Of a stretch of 64,000 nucleotides of DNA, positions 1 through 7,457 are shown piece by piece (within the stretch, counting starts at the first letter, position 1; each line of letters begins with the position of its first letter). The notes beneath the pieces were generated by a model, which had not been told where the DNA came from, ran no database searches, and saw only the letters and a program-made list of their open reading frames with translations. Source of the stretch: Prevotellaceae bacterium (GTDB lineage: Bacteria; Bacteroidota; Bacteroidia; Bacteroidales; Bacteroidaceae); contig JABZLB010000003.1 of the NCBI GenBank assembly GCA_015256945.1, positions 1 through 64,000 of the forward strand, read 5' to 3'. Both the position numbers and the translations under genes were made by a program.

Positions 1-542
1 AAAATCCGCTTATTGTGCATCGTTTAGACATGGCAACAAGCGGCCTGATGGTGATTGCAAAAAGTATGGAGGCATACCGTTGCCTGCAGCAACAGTTTGC
101 CAAACGCGAGGTAAGGAAGCGTTATGTGGCTGTGCTTTCGCACGAAGAAAATCGTAAAAAGGGGGAAATTACGTTGCCGTTGAGGCCCGATTTAAACGAC
201 AGGCCACGGCAAATCGTTGATTTTGTGCACGGCAAAAAGGCCGAAACCACTTACGAAATCATCGATAACAGCTGTGAAGCAGCTGGACAAACTTCACAGA
301 ATGACGCTGAAACTGCTTGCGAAACCATCAGTAAGTGCCGCATAAACTTATATCCTCATACAGGCCGTACGCACCAGTTGCGCGTGCATTGCTCCCATGC
401 CGACGGGTTAAATAATCCTATTAAAGGCGACGAACTGTATGGAAAGCGGGCCGACAGGCTCTATCTTCATGCTGAAGAACTCTCATTTTTGCATCCTGTG
501 ACGCATGAAAGGGTAACCTTTCACGCACCCTGCCCCTTCTGA
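1..542 (+). CDS. RluA-family RNA pseudouridine synthase (5' end cut off by window)
   Basis: C-terminal part of an RluA/RsuA-superfamily pseudouridine synthase, which isomerises uridines in rRNA or tRNA. The reading frame is open from the left edge, and the visible protein begins with the catalytic motif HRLDMATSG, whose Asp is the nucleophile of the family. Later segments 'GRTHQLRVH' and the C-terminal 'LYLHAEELSFLHP' are also typical. The GTG at 15 lies inside the active-site motif and is not a start. About 180 residues are visible, so the first third (possibly an S4 domain) is missing. The exact RNA target cannot be told. It ends 4 bp before the convergent transporter gene. Confidence 0.9.
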   Translation, partial: NPLIVHRLDMATSGLMVIAKSMEAYRCLQQQFAKREVRKRYVAVLSHEENRKKGEITLPLRPDLNDRPRQIVDFVHGKKAETTYEIIDNSCEAAGQTSQNDAETACETISKCRINLYPHTGRTHQLRVHCSHADGLNNPIKGDELYGKRADRLYLHAEELSFLHPVTHERVTFHAPCPF

Positions 543-546
543 CTAT

Positions 547-2208
547 TCAGGCAAGGAACATAATCAACACTTGTGCGATAACTATTCTAATGAATACTCC
601 CAATGGGTATGTGGTGGCATAGCTGATGCTTGCCGTATCATCTTTTAAGGTATCACTGGCATAATCGAGTGCCATTGAGTTGGCCATGCTTCCACACATA
701 ATGCCACAGATGGTGCCAAAATCGTATTTATTGGTTTTCAATGCGATGATTCCGACGATGATTACAGGCACAACGGTGATGAGAAAACCTATGCCAACCC
801 ATTCGATTCCTTCGGGACGGATAATCGTTGACAGAAAATTCTTGCCAGCTCCCAAGCCTAAACAGCCGAGATAAAGGGAAAGACCTAACTTACGTAACAT
901 CAGATTTACTGAACGTGTAGTATAGCTGATGAAGTGCATTCTGGAACCAAGTGCGCCAACGATAATACCCATGATGATAGGTCCGCCTGCTATTCCGAGG
1001 CGGATAGGAGAGTCCATTCCGGGCAATGAAATAGGAATGGTTCCTATTGCAAGACCTAAAACCAGGCCCAGAAAGATGCTGCCGATGTTGGGTTCTTCAA
1101 GTGTTTTAACCGAATTGCCCAGGAAATGTTCAGCGTTATTGAGGTCGTTGTGCTTGCCAACAATTGTAAGCCGGTCGCCATACTGAAGCCGAAGGTCATC
1201 GCTGGCGAGCAATTTTACGTCGCCTCGCAGCACACGGCTCACATTAATACCGTATGCAACACGCAGGTGCAGGTTGCCAAGCCTCTTGCCGTTAAGCTCT
1301 TTCCTTGTGATAATACATGTGCGACTCTCGACATTAGAATCGATATGGTTCCAGTCTACGTCTTGTTTGTTCCAGTCTTTCTCTATTTTTTGTCCGAAAA
1401 GAAGCTCCAAAGCCTCTTCATCTTCTTTCGTTGTTACAACCAGAAGTGAATCATTTTGCTCAATGACGGTGTTGGCAAGTGGTACAATTACTTGCGTTCC
1501 CCGCCATATTCTGGATATGATAAACTTCAGGTGTGTCATGTTAGCTACTTGCTCTATCTTCTTACCGGCAATGGCTGGATTGACTACTTTAAGCTGGACG
1601 ATGTAAGTATGGTCCGACTCATTCAGCGTTGACGTTTCAAGATGATGGGGTTTAACAAATAGTTTTCTTATGAAAACCATGGCCAAAATAACGCCAATCA
1701 CACCCAGAGGATAGGTTACAGCCGTAGCCAGAGCGACGCTACCGCTTGGCAATCCCATATGATTGAGGGCCTGTGTAGCGGCTCCAAGTGCAGGCGTATT
1801 GGTGGTAGCACCGCATAATATGCCCACCATGTCGGGCAAACTGATGCCTGTAAGTGGTATAAGAATAAGGGAAAAGACGGTGCCGAACGCAATAATGGCA
1901 AAACTCCAAAGGTTAAAAGCCATTCCTTCATGGCGCAGAGAACCAAAGAAGTTCGGCCCTACGTGAAGCCCCAGACAGTATACAAACAGAGCCAAACCGA
2001 AGTTCTCCATGTAGTCGAGCGTCACAGGGTCGATACTAAAACCGAAGTTTCCGGCCATAATACCGGCAAAAAATACGAATGCTACGCCTAATGAGATTCC
2101 CATTACACGTATTTTTCCCAGTGCCAGACCGAGTGCAATGATGGAAGAAACCACCACCACAGCCTGCACTGATGAGTGTATGGTAAATAAATGATCAAGC
2201 CAGTTCAT
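547..2208 (-). CDS. AspT/YidE-type transporter with two RCK-C (TrkA-C) domains
   Basis: Inner-membrane transporter of the aspartate:alanine exchanger (AAEx) family. At 553 residues it has the length and layout of E. coli YidE/YbjL: about five N-terminal membrane helices (residues 15-180), two tandem cytosolic TrkA-C/RCK-C-like domains (about 200-280 and 295-370), and a second membrane block (375-553). Both membrane halves carry the duplicated glycine-rich signature, seen as 'GILCGATTNTPALGAA' and 'GIMCGSMANSMALDYA'. The substrate is unknown; family members exchange amino or dicarboxylic acids. It starts 23 bp after the stop of the pyridoxal kinase gene on the same strand, so the two are probably co-transcribed. 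Confidence 0.88.
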   Translation of the reverse strand: MNWLDHLFTIHSSVQAVVVVSSIIALGLALGKIRVMGISLGVAFVFFAGIMAGNFGFSIDPVTLDYMENFGLALFVYCLGLHVGPNFFGSLRHEGMAFNLWSFAIIAFGTVFSLILIPLTGISLPDMVGILCGATTNTPALGAATQALNHMGLPSGSVALATAVTYPLGVIGVILAMVFIRKLFVKPHHLETSTLNESDHTYIVQLKVVNPAIAGKKIEQVANMTHLKFIISRIWRGTQVIVPLANTVIEQNDSLLVVTTKEDEEALELLFGQKIEKDWNKQDVDWNHIDSNVESRTCIITRKELNGKRLGNLHLRVAYGINVSRVLRGDVKLLASDDLRLQYGDRLTIVGKHNDLNNAEHFLGNSVKTLEEPNIGSIFLGLVLGLAIGTIPISLPGMDSPIRLGIAGGPIIMGIIVGALGSRMHFISYTTRSVNLMLRKLGLSLYLGCLGLGAGKNFLSTIIRPEGIEWVGIGFLITVVPVIIVGIIALKTNKYDFGTICGIMCGSMANSMALDYASDTLKDDTASISYATTYPLGVFIRIVIAQVLIMFLA

Positions 2209-2231
2209 GTCACTCTGCTGTATGAAGAATT

Positions 2232-3050
2232 TTAAATAAGGTTGAGATAGTTCTCAATGGGTATGCCACGGTTCTTGTCGATATTGTCTTTATTCAGGTC
2301 GATGAAATTGTAAACCACGTCCATGGCTTTTCTTGTTGCCTCGCTTAAAGGCTTTTCATCGAGCAGATGACCGATGAGAACAGCCGAGAATATATCCCCC
2401 GTGCCGGGAAAATGAACAGGTATTTCGGTATAGGGAAGCTCGAAATACTGGTTTGTTTTATGGTTAAAGCCTGCCACACAATGCTGTCCGTCAACACAAA
2501 CAGAGGTGATAAGAACCGACTTAGTTCCTATATTCCTTAACTTGTCAAGCAGTTCACGTACCTCGTTAAGGCTTATGCCATCTGCCTTATACGCCGTATG
2601 GGTTAGAAAACAAGCCTCAGTATAGTTGGGGAATGTAAGGTCAGCCACGCTTACCATCTCCCGCATACTGTTTATCGTTGCGGGCGTAACGCCGTTGTAT
2701 AATTTCCCTTCGTCGCCCATAATTGGGTCTACATAGATGGTCGTTCCGTTCTTTTCCTGCTCCCGGCAGTATGCCGAAACGATGGCTGCCTGATGTTCTG
2801 ACACGATAAAACCGGTAGAAATGGCATCGAATTTAAAACCAAGTTCTTTCCATACAGGAAATACACCTTTAATATAATCGGTAGTATCGAGAATGTTGAA
2901 TTTCCCATAGTCGAGCGTATTCGACACCAATGCCGTAGGAAGATTGTAGGTAGGATGCCCCATGTACGACAGAATGGGCAGCATGGCAGCCGTGGCAACC
3001 TTGCCGTAGCCGGCCATATCGTTGATGAGCAGAATTTGTCTTGTCTTCAT
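2232..3050 (-). CDS. Pyridoxal/pyridoxamine kinase (PdxY/PdxK-like)
   Basis: Ribokinase-fold kinase that phosphorylates pyridoxal or pyridoxamine in the vitamin B6 salvage pathway. The N-terminus 'ILLINDMAGYGKVATAA' and the C-terminal anion-hole motif 'FPGTGDIFSAVLIG' (GTGD, catalytic Asp) are characteristic. The frame is open further upstream, but I place the start at the ATG at 3050 (MKTRQILLIND), giving 272 residues, normal for the family. A -7 box TACCTTTG (reverse complement of 3070-3077) lies about 20 bp upstream, which excludes the longer start. A related hydroxymethylpyrimidine kinase (ThiD) is less likely from the N-terminal motif. Confidence 0.85.
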   Translation of the reverse strand: MKTRQILLINDMAGYGKVATAAMLPILSYMGHPTYNLPTALVSNTLDYGKFNILDTTDYIKGVFPVWKELGFKFDAISTGFIVSEHQAAIVSAYCREQEKNGTTIYVDPIMGDEGKLYNGVTPATINSMREMVSVADLTFPNYTEACFLTHTAYKADGISLNEVRELLDKLRNIGTKSVLITSVCVDGQHCVAGFNHKTNQYFELPYTEIPVHFPGTGDIFSAVLIGHLLDEKPLSEATRKAMDVVYNFIDLNKDNIDKNRGIPIENYLNLI

Positions 3051-3069
3051 GAATTTACGTAAATTGTTA

Positions 3070-3098
3070 CAAAGGTAGCAAAAAAGAAGTAAGCGCAA
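3070..3098 (-). promoter_or_regulatory. Bacteroidetes-type promoter of the pyridoxal kinase operon
   Basis: On the minus strand a perfect -7 box TACCTTTG (3077-3070) is preceded at 18 bp by TTG (3098-3096). Transcription would start near 3066, leaving a short leader before the ATG at 3050. The -33 spacing is one base short of the usual 19-20. Confidence 0.45.
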
Positions 3099-3211
3099 CA
3101 GCGAAATGTTCAAAAAACGTTTTTGAAATTAAAAAATGAACAAATAAGGTACTAAAACCATTGGCGTGCCGTTTAATCTTCGTATCTTGGCTACACAGAA
3201 CCCAAGCTAAT

Positions 3212-4303
3212 ATGAATCTTATGACTAATCACAACTATTGCCTTATACTTGCCGGCGGAAAGGGGCGCCGTCTGTGGCCTTGCAGCAGGGAAAATATGCC
3301 CAAACAATTTGTCGATTTCTTTGGTACGGGACGTTCACAATTGCAGCAAACTTATCATCGTATGGCAGCAATTATGCCCAGAGAGCATATATTTATCAAC
3401 ACAAATGTAAATTATATTGACATTATTAAGGAACAATTACCCGATGTTCCCGACGATCATATCATGGCTGAACCCGTATGTCGCGGAACCGCACCGGGCA
3501 TAGCATGGGGAGCCCATCGCATTTCGATGTTCGATTCGCAGGCTGCTCTCATTGCCGTTCCTACGGATCAGATGATTATCAACGACGATGCCTTCCGTAA
3601 AAATGTGCTCGATGGTATGGCTTTCGTGCAGCAAAACAATTACTTTCTCACCATGGGGATAGTGCCTACTCGTGCTGAACCCGGATATGGTTACATCCAA
3701 ATCAACAGCCATGTATGCGGTAATATTTACAAGGTAAAGACGTTTACCGAAAAGCCCGACCGCGAATTTGCGCGTATGTTTGTGGATAGTGGCGAATTTG
3801 TTTGGAATACAGGCCTGTTCCTTAGCAATGTATCCTATCTTCGTGAGTGCTTTTCTGAATTTCTGCCCGATGTGCTAAGTAGCCTGGATACTGAAGCCGA
3901 GACACTGTCTCCAAGTCAGGAAGAGCATTTTATTCGTAGGCATTTCCCCGTATATCCCAACCTTTCCATCGAATCAGGAGTGCTGGAAAAGACGGGTATT
4001 ACGTGTGTCATGAAGTGCGATTTTGGCTGGGCCGACTTGGGAACATGGCATGGAATATATGAGGCACTGCCTAAAAATATGGATGATAACGTCGTAATCG
4101 ATTCAGACGTTATGATGGAAGAGAGTCATAATAATGTGATAAAAGTTCCACGCGGACGGCTTGCTGTCATCAACGGACTGGAAGGATACATCGTGGCCGA
4201 AGAAGGAAACGTGTTGCTGATTTGCAAGAAAGAAGATTCGTCGGCGCTAATTAGGAAATACGTTAACGAAGTGCAGTTTAAGAAAGGCGAGGCTTATAGC
4301 TGA
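3212..4303 (+). CDS. manC: Mannose-1-phosphate guanylyltransferase
   Basis: Makes GDP-mannose from mannose-1-phosphate and GTP, the donor for mannose- and fucose-containing glycans. The nucleotidyltransferase signature 'LILAGGKGRRLWPCSR' followed by 'MPKQF' is at the N-terminus, 'FTEKPD' lies mid-protein and 'VWNTGLFL' after it. At 363 residues it holds the transferase domain and a short beta-helix tail but lacks the C-terminal cupin isomerase found in bifunctional ManC/AlgA. I start at ATG 3212 (an alternative is 3221); the open frame before this shows no protein-like signal. It is monocistronic and closed by a strong terminator. Confidence 0.9.
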   Translation: MNLMTNHNYCLILAGGKGRRLWPCSRENMPKQFVDFFGTGRSQLQQTYHRMAAIMPREHIFINTNVNYIDIIKEQLPDVPDDHIMAEPVCRGTAPGIAWGAHRISMFDSQAALIAVPTDQMIINDDAFRKNVLDGMAFVQQNNYFLTMGIVPTRAEPGYGYIQINSHVCGNIYKVKTFTEKPDREFARMFVDSGEFVWNTGLFLSNVSYLRECFSEFLPDVLSSLDTEAETLSPSQEEHFIRRHFPVYPNLSIESGVLEKTGITCVMKCDFGWADLGTWHGIYEALPKNMDDNVVIDSDVMMEESHNNVIKVPRGRLAVINGLEGYIVAEEGNVLLICKKEDSSALIRKYVNEVQFKKGEAYS

Positions 4304-4311
4304 TATATTGT

Positions 4312-4356
4312 GCAAGACCCCTGCTCGCATCATGGAGCAGGGGCCTTGCATTTTTG
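4312..4356 (+). terminator. Rho-independent terminator of manC
   Basis: Stem CCCCTGCTC (4318-4326) / GAGCAGGGG (4335-4343), extended outward by GCAAG/CTTGC across a mismatch, followed by TTTTTG. Loop of 8 nt. Confidence 0.88.
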
Positions 4357-4431
4357 TTTATTTAAAAAGCGTTTTATGCCGTGTATAAAACGCAATCAGG
4401 TTTTTCTCAGAATAATTCTGCGGGCTGTCTG

Positions 4432-4836
4432 TTACAGGTTTCTTATCTTCTTAAACTCACTGTAAATCTTTTCTGCCGTAGCTTTCATCTCTTCTTCCGG
4501 GAGCTTGATGTGCTTATGGAAGTCGACATCAGCCTCAGTGTTGATGGGCAAGAGGTGTATGTGTGCGTAGTTTACCTCCAAACCCAGAACCACCTGCGCC
4601 ACTTTTTTGCAGGGAAAAGCCGCACGAATAGCCATGGCTACCTTTTTGGCGAACAGCTCAAACTGTGCCAGGTCGTCATCGTTCATGTCAAATATGTAGT
4701 CAATTTCCTTGCGGGGTATAACCAGTGTGTGCCCTTTGGCAACCGGATTGATGTCTAAAAACGCATAGAACTTGTCGTCTTCTGCACACATATAGCTCGG
4801 AATCTCACCGGCTGCAATCTTGCTGAACAGTGTCAT
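4432..4836 (-). CDS. HIT-family (histidine triad) nucleotide hydrolase
   Basis: Small Hint/HIT protein of 134 residues, a family that hydrolyses nucleoside phosphoramidates and related nucleotide conjugates. The N-terminal 'LFSKIAAGEIPSYMCAEDD' and central 'DINPVAKGHTLVIPRKE' match. The C-terminal triad reads Y-A-H-I-H-L-L in place of the classical H-x-H-x-H-x-x: the first histidine is Tyr, while the central catalytic His and the third His remain. It lies 28 bp downstream of greA on the same strand and is probably expressed from the greA promoter. Confidence 0.88.
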   Translation of the reverse strand: MTLFSKIAAGEIPSYMCAEDDKFYAFLDINPVAKGHTLVIPRKEIDYIFDMNDDDLAQFELFAKKVAMAIRAAFPCKKVAQVVLGLEVNYAHIHLLPINTEADVDFHKHIKLPEEEMKATAEKIYSEFKKIRNL

Positions 4837-4864
4837 AAGCTAAGTTTCCTTTCGTCTTAAAGGT

Positions 4865-5332
4865 TTACTGAATGCTGATTTTATCAATTTTCAACTTGAT
4901 TGTACCGCGTGGAATCTGAATCTCTACGGTGTCGCCCACCTTCTTGTTCAGCAGTCCTTGTGCAATAGGAGTCTTAATTGATATTTTGCCTTGTTTCAAA
5001 TTGGCTTCACTTTCGCTAACGATCGTGTAGACCATCTTTTTGTTTGTGCTGAGATTTGTCAGCTCAACGGTCGACATAATTTGCACTTCTTCGGTCGATA
5101 AACGGCTTGTATCAACAATCTTTGCCTGTGCTATGGTTCGTTTCAGCTCAACAATCTTTGCTTCTAAATGGGCCTGAGCTTCTTTCGCTGCGTCGTATTC
5201 TGAGTTCTCACTCAAATCTCCTTTGTCGGCCGCTTCGGCGATAGCCGCCGATGCTTTAGGGCGTTCAATGGCCTCAAGCCTGTGAATTTCAGCTACGAGC
5301 TTGTCGTAGCCTTCTTGTGACATGTATGCCAT
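4865..5332 (-). CDS. greA: Transcription elongation factor GreA
   Basis: Rescues backtracked RNA polymerase by stimulating transcript cleavage. The coiled-coil N-terminal domain (residues 1-75) carries the acidic tip as 'GDLSENSEYDAAKEAQ', and the C-terminal FKBP-like domain includes 'PIAQGLLNKKVGDTVEI'. The frame is open 147 bp upstream, but the real start is the ATG at 5332 (MAYMSQEGYDKL; 155 residues against about 157 usual). The upstream part is leader RNA containing a hairpin and preceded by a good promoter. The HIT gene follows in the same operon. Confidence 0.95.
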   Translation of the reverse strand: MAYMSQEGYDKLVAEIHRLEAIERPKASAAIAEAADKGDLSENSEYDAAKEAQAHLEAKIVELKRTIAQAKIVDTSRLSTEEVQIMSTVELTNLSTNKKMVYTIVSESEANLKQGKISIKTPIAQGLLNKKVGDTVEIQIPRGTIKLKIDKISIQ

Positions 5333-5383
5333 AATGCTATTATTTAATGTGTTATCGTAGTTTTTTACAGACAAAATGAAAAA

Positions 5384-5419
5384 GAATTCCGAAATCCACA
5401 TTGATGAATATCGGAATTC
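5384..5419 (-). promoter_or_regulatory. Hairpin in the greA 5' leader
   Basis: Perfect 9-bp inverted repeat GAATTCCGA (5384-5392) / TCGGAATTC (5411-5419) with an 18-nt loop, about 50 bp upstream of the greA ATG and inside the predicted leader. No T-run follows on the minus strand near the arm, so it looks like a leader structure or protein site, not a terminator. Confidence 0.45.
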
Positions 5420-5448
5420 TGAATCCTTAATATTGTCCTCTTTCGTTG

Positions 5449-5480
5449 CAAAGGTAGGAATTATAATTTGATAAAGCAAA
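5449..5480 (-). promoter_or_regulatory. greA promoter
   Basis: Minus-strand -33 element TTTG (5480-5477), 20-bp spacer, perfect -7 box TACCTTTG (5456-5449). Predicted start near 5445 gives a leader of about 110 nt. Confidence 0.7.
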
Positions 5481-5559
5481 TGTTTTAGCGTTTATTTTCA
5501 TATATGGGTTGATTTATATCAATAAACAGTGGGCGCATAAAAATTATGTAATAAAATAA

Positions 5560-5590
5560 TTGTCAGCGTATATATATGCTTTTAATTTTG
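5560..5590 (+). promoter_or_regulatory. Promoter of a candidate small RNA
   Basis: TTG (5560-5562), 20-bp spacer, TAATTTTG (5583-5590), a full Bacteroidetes promoter facing a terminator only about 65 bp away, with no reading frame between. Confidence 0.55.
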
Positions 5591-5593
5591 CAT

Positions 5594-5658
5594 TGTGTTT
5601 TTCATAGTATTAGATTTAAGGTTAACAAAGGTTGGGACTCGGCGGAGCCCCTTTTTTT
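5594..5658 (+). ncRNA. Candidate small RNA of about 65 nt
   Basis: The promoter at 5560-5590 should start transcripts near 5594. A terminator-like hairpin, GGGACTC (5634-5640) / GAGCCCC (5645-5651) with one A-C mismatch, is followed by seven T at 5652-5658. No plausible ORF lies between and the nearest plus-strand gene is kilobases away, so this reads as an independent short transcript. The sequence does not match an RNA family I recognise. Confidence 0.42.
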
Positions 5659-5754
5659 GTGTCTTATCGTAAAAACATGCTTCTGGCAAAATAATTCTGA
5701 TGTTTTAGCCATGCTATTTCGTTAGCCTTCCACTTTAAAAACAATGTAAAGGTC

Positions 5755-5850
5755 ATTGTCCGGCGGTCGCCATACATCTTGTTCGGCGGCCGTCAGCAGC
5801 GTTGCTGACGGCCGTGGTACACGCGTACGGCGGCCGTCGAACAACGAACA
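5755..5850. repeat. REP-like GC-rich palindromic element, copy A
   Basis: Intergenic GC-rich island in AT-rich surroundings. Core palindrome CGGCCGTCAGCA (5787-5798) / TGCTGACGGCCG (5803-5814) with a 4-nt loop; a second GCGGCCGTCGAACAA block follows, and its CGAACAA pairs with TTGTTCG at 5780-5786. Related elements lie at 16928-17027 and 45633-45725. Confidence 0.75.
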
Positions 5851-5870
5851 AAAGCCTGTATAAAACAAAG

Positions 5871-5943
5871 CAACCATTCCTAATTGCATGAACAATAGGG
5901 AATGGTTGTCCTGTAAAAAGCCCCTTTTCGGCCCGGGTGGGCT
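5871..5943 (-). terminator. Terminator region of the outer-membrane protein gene
   Basis: On the minus strand, AGCCC (5943-5939) / GGGCT (5923-5919) is followed by a T-run (5919-5915). Just beyond lies a second 10-bp perfect hairpin, CAACCATTCC (5871-5880) / GGAATGGTTG (5899-5908). Together they probably end transcription of the gene at 5967-6578 before the REP-like element. Confidence 0.5.
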
Positions 5944-5966
5944 GTGTAGAGGTATGGTGCTCGTCC

Positions 5967-6578
5967 TTAAAGGGCGAACTTATAGCCTAATGTAAGCTGG
6001 AAAACGCTGTTGTTATGTTTTGAATTTTCCATAGCACGAGTTAAGCCCCAGTTGTAGCGGGCATCCAGTACGACGTTGTTATATTCGTATGATAAGCCTA
6101 CGGGGAGAGCGAAGTCGAAGGTATTTGCCTTGATGTTTACAGCCTGTGAGCCGCTTCCTGCCGTGCCTCTGGTAGATGCTTCTACTGCACTGTGTATATT
6201 AAATCCGGGCTGAACACCAAACTTTACAGCAAGTCCCTTTACTACATATACGTTGGCCATGATGGGGATATTGATGTAATCCAGCTTGTATGTAATCTTG
6301 CCGCCCTGGTTAAAACCAAGGAATGATACCTGACCTTCGTACTTAGCACCCTGCATTGAGTAAAGAACGCCGGCACTAACACTTGCTATATCCGCAGCCT
6401 GATACTCTACTTCGGCACCAGCTGCAAGGCCAACGCGGGGGTCAGAACCCTTCATATCCGTAAGGCCTGCGACGTTCATGCCCAGCTTAGGCTGAATAGT
6501 TACGGTACCAACTGCATGTTGTGCATAAGTGGCTACTGAAGCCAGCATGACCGTTAAGGTCAATAAAATCTTTTTCAT
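5967..6578 (-). CDS. Outer-membrane beta-barrel protein (porin family)
   Basis: 203-residue exported protein with a Sec signal peptide ending in 'SVATYAQ' and then alternating hydrophobic/polar strands. It ends with a hydrophobic aromatic-rich strand ('FQLTLGYKFAL'), as barrel proteins do. 'PKLGMNVAGLTDMKGSDPRVG' resembles the outer_membrane beta-barrel (PorT/OMP_b-brl_2) group common in Bacteroidetes. Function unknown; such proteins are small surface barrels or adhesin-like. A -7 box TATCTTTG (6646-6639) precedes it. Confidence 0.75.
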   Translation of the reverse strand: MKKILLTLTVMLASVATYAQHAVGTVTIQPKLGMNVAGLTDMKGSDPRVGLAAGAEVEYQAADIASVSAGVLYSMQGAKYEGQVSFLGFNQGGKITYKLDYINIPIMANVYVVKGLAVKFGVQPGFNIHSAVEASTRGTAGSGSQAVNIKANTFDFALPVGLSYEYNNVVLDARYNWGLTRAMENSKHNNSVFQLTLGYKFAL

Positions 6579-6646
6579 TGTGCGTTTTGTTTTGATTAAT
6601 ATAATGTGTTCTTTTTGTAATTTGGTTTAAAAACGTGGCAAAGATA

Positions 6647-6727
6647 AGCCTCTTCTTCGAATCCAGAAAGGAAAAATCCCTATATTGTGTGGGGTAATTC
6701 CCTAATTTGGATGTCGAGGAAGAGGCT
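6647..6727. repeat. 14-bp inverted repeat between the two barrel genes
   Basis: AGCCTCTTCTTCGA (6647-6660) pairs with TCGAGGAAGAGGCT (6714-6727) with one mismatch. The left arm directly abuts the -7 box of the downstream barrel gene (6639-6646). It may fold as the end of the upstream barrel transcript or act as a regulatory site. Confidence 0.4.
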
Positions 6728-6761
6728 CTTCTGCTATATTCTCGTGCGAGAAAAACTTAGT

Positions 6762-7316
6762 TTAGAAGTTGTAATACAAACCAAGTTGGATATTGTTGCC
6801 GTTCAAACCAAGACCAAATGCGTGTACATTGTTGTTGTCTCCTTCGGGGTTAAGTGCTTCATAACCAAGGAAACCTACTTTGCTTACAACGCTGAAGTGC
6901 TTGCTGATATTCAATGAAAGGCCTGGCTGAAGACCAACATAGAAAGAGGTAAAGTCTTGATTGCCCTGGCTGCCAGCTGCGAAACCAACACTACCATCAA
7001 GAAAAAGGTTAATCGCTTTTGAACGAATGAAGGTGTAACGAGCATAAGGAGCAATCTCAAATGCTTTGGCATCATTAAAGTTTGCAAGGTCCTTTCCAAG
7101 CATTGAAAAGCTTCCTTTCTCGTAGCCAACAACGGTACCTACTGCCCAGTTGCGGTTAATGTTATAACCAATTTCAGGTAAAATCTTAAAGGTTGTTTCG
7201 TCACTGAGATGCTCACCGCCTGTACTTGCGATGCCTGCAGTTCCACCTATGAATACCTGTGCGTTGGCGCATACAGCTACTAACAGCGTAGCCAGTGTCA
7301 TTAATGTCTTTTTCAT
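6762..7316 (-). CDS. Outer-membrane beta-barrel protein (OmpA-barrel-like)
   Basis: 184-residue exported barrel: signal peptide ending 'AVCANAQ', then 'VFIGGTAGIAST', paired strands, and a terminal Phe in 'NNIQLGLYYNF', the C-terminal signature recognised by BAM. Size suggests an eight-stranded barrel. It lies upstream of, and in the same direction as, the other barrel gene but with its own -7 box TAATTTTG (7369-7362). The two proteins differ in sequence, so this is not a recent duplication. Confidence 0.75.
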   Translation of the reverse strand: MKKTLMTLATLLVAVCANAQVFIGGTAGIASTGGEHLSDETTFKILPEIGYNINRNWAVGTVVGYEKGSFSMLGKDLANFNDAKAFEIAPYARYTFIRSKAINLFLDGSVGFAAGSQGNQDFTSFYVGLQPGLSLNISKHFSVVSKVGFLGYEALNPEGDNNNVHAFGLGLNGNNIQLGLYYNF

Positions 7317-7457
7317 TTCAATCTTTCAATTAGTTAATACTACTCTTTGTAATTGCGTCGGCAAAATTATACAAAAGAACAGAAAGGAAATTCTGTTTAA
7401 ATCGTGATTTTACGATTATGGCATAAATTCTTGATTCAAACAGCTTTTATCGCCGTT

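Noticed and set aside
5333..5479. 49-residue upstream extension of GreA
   Set aside because: It covers the promoter, and GreA proteins begin at the MAYMSQEGYDKL segment.
6739..6752. TTCTCG/CGAGAA hairpin as terminator of the upstream barrel gene
   Set aside because: On the minus strand the T-run precedes the hairpin, so it does not have terminator polarity.
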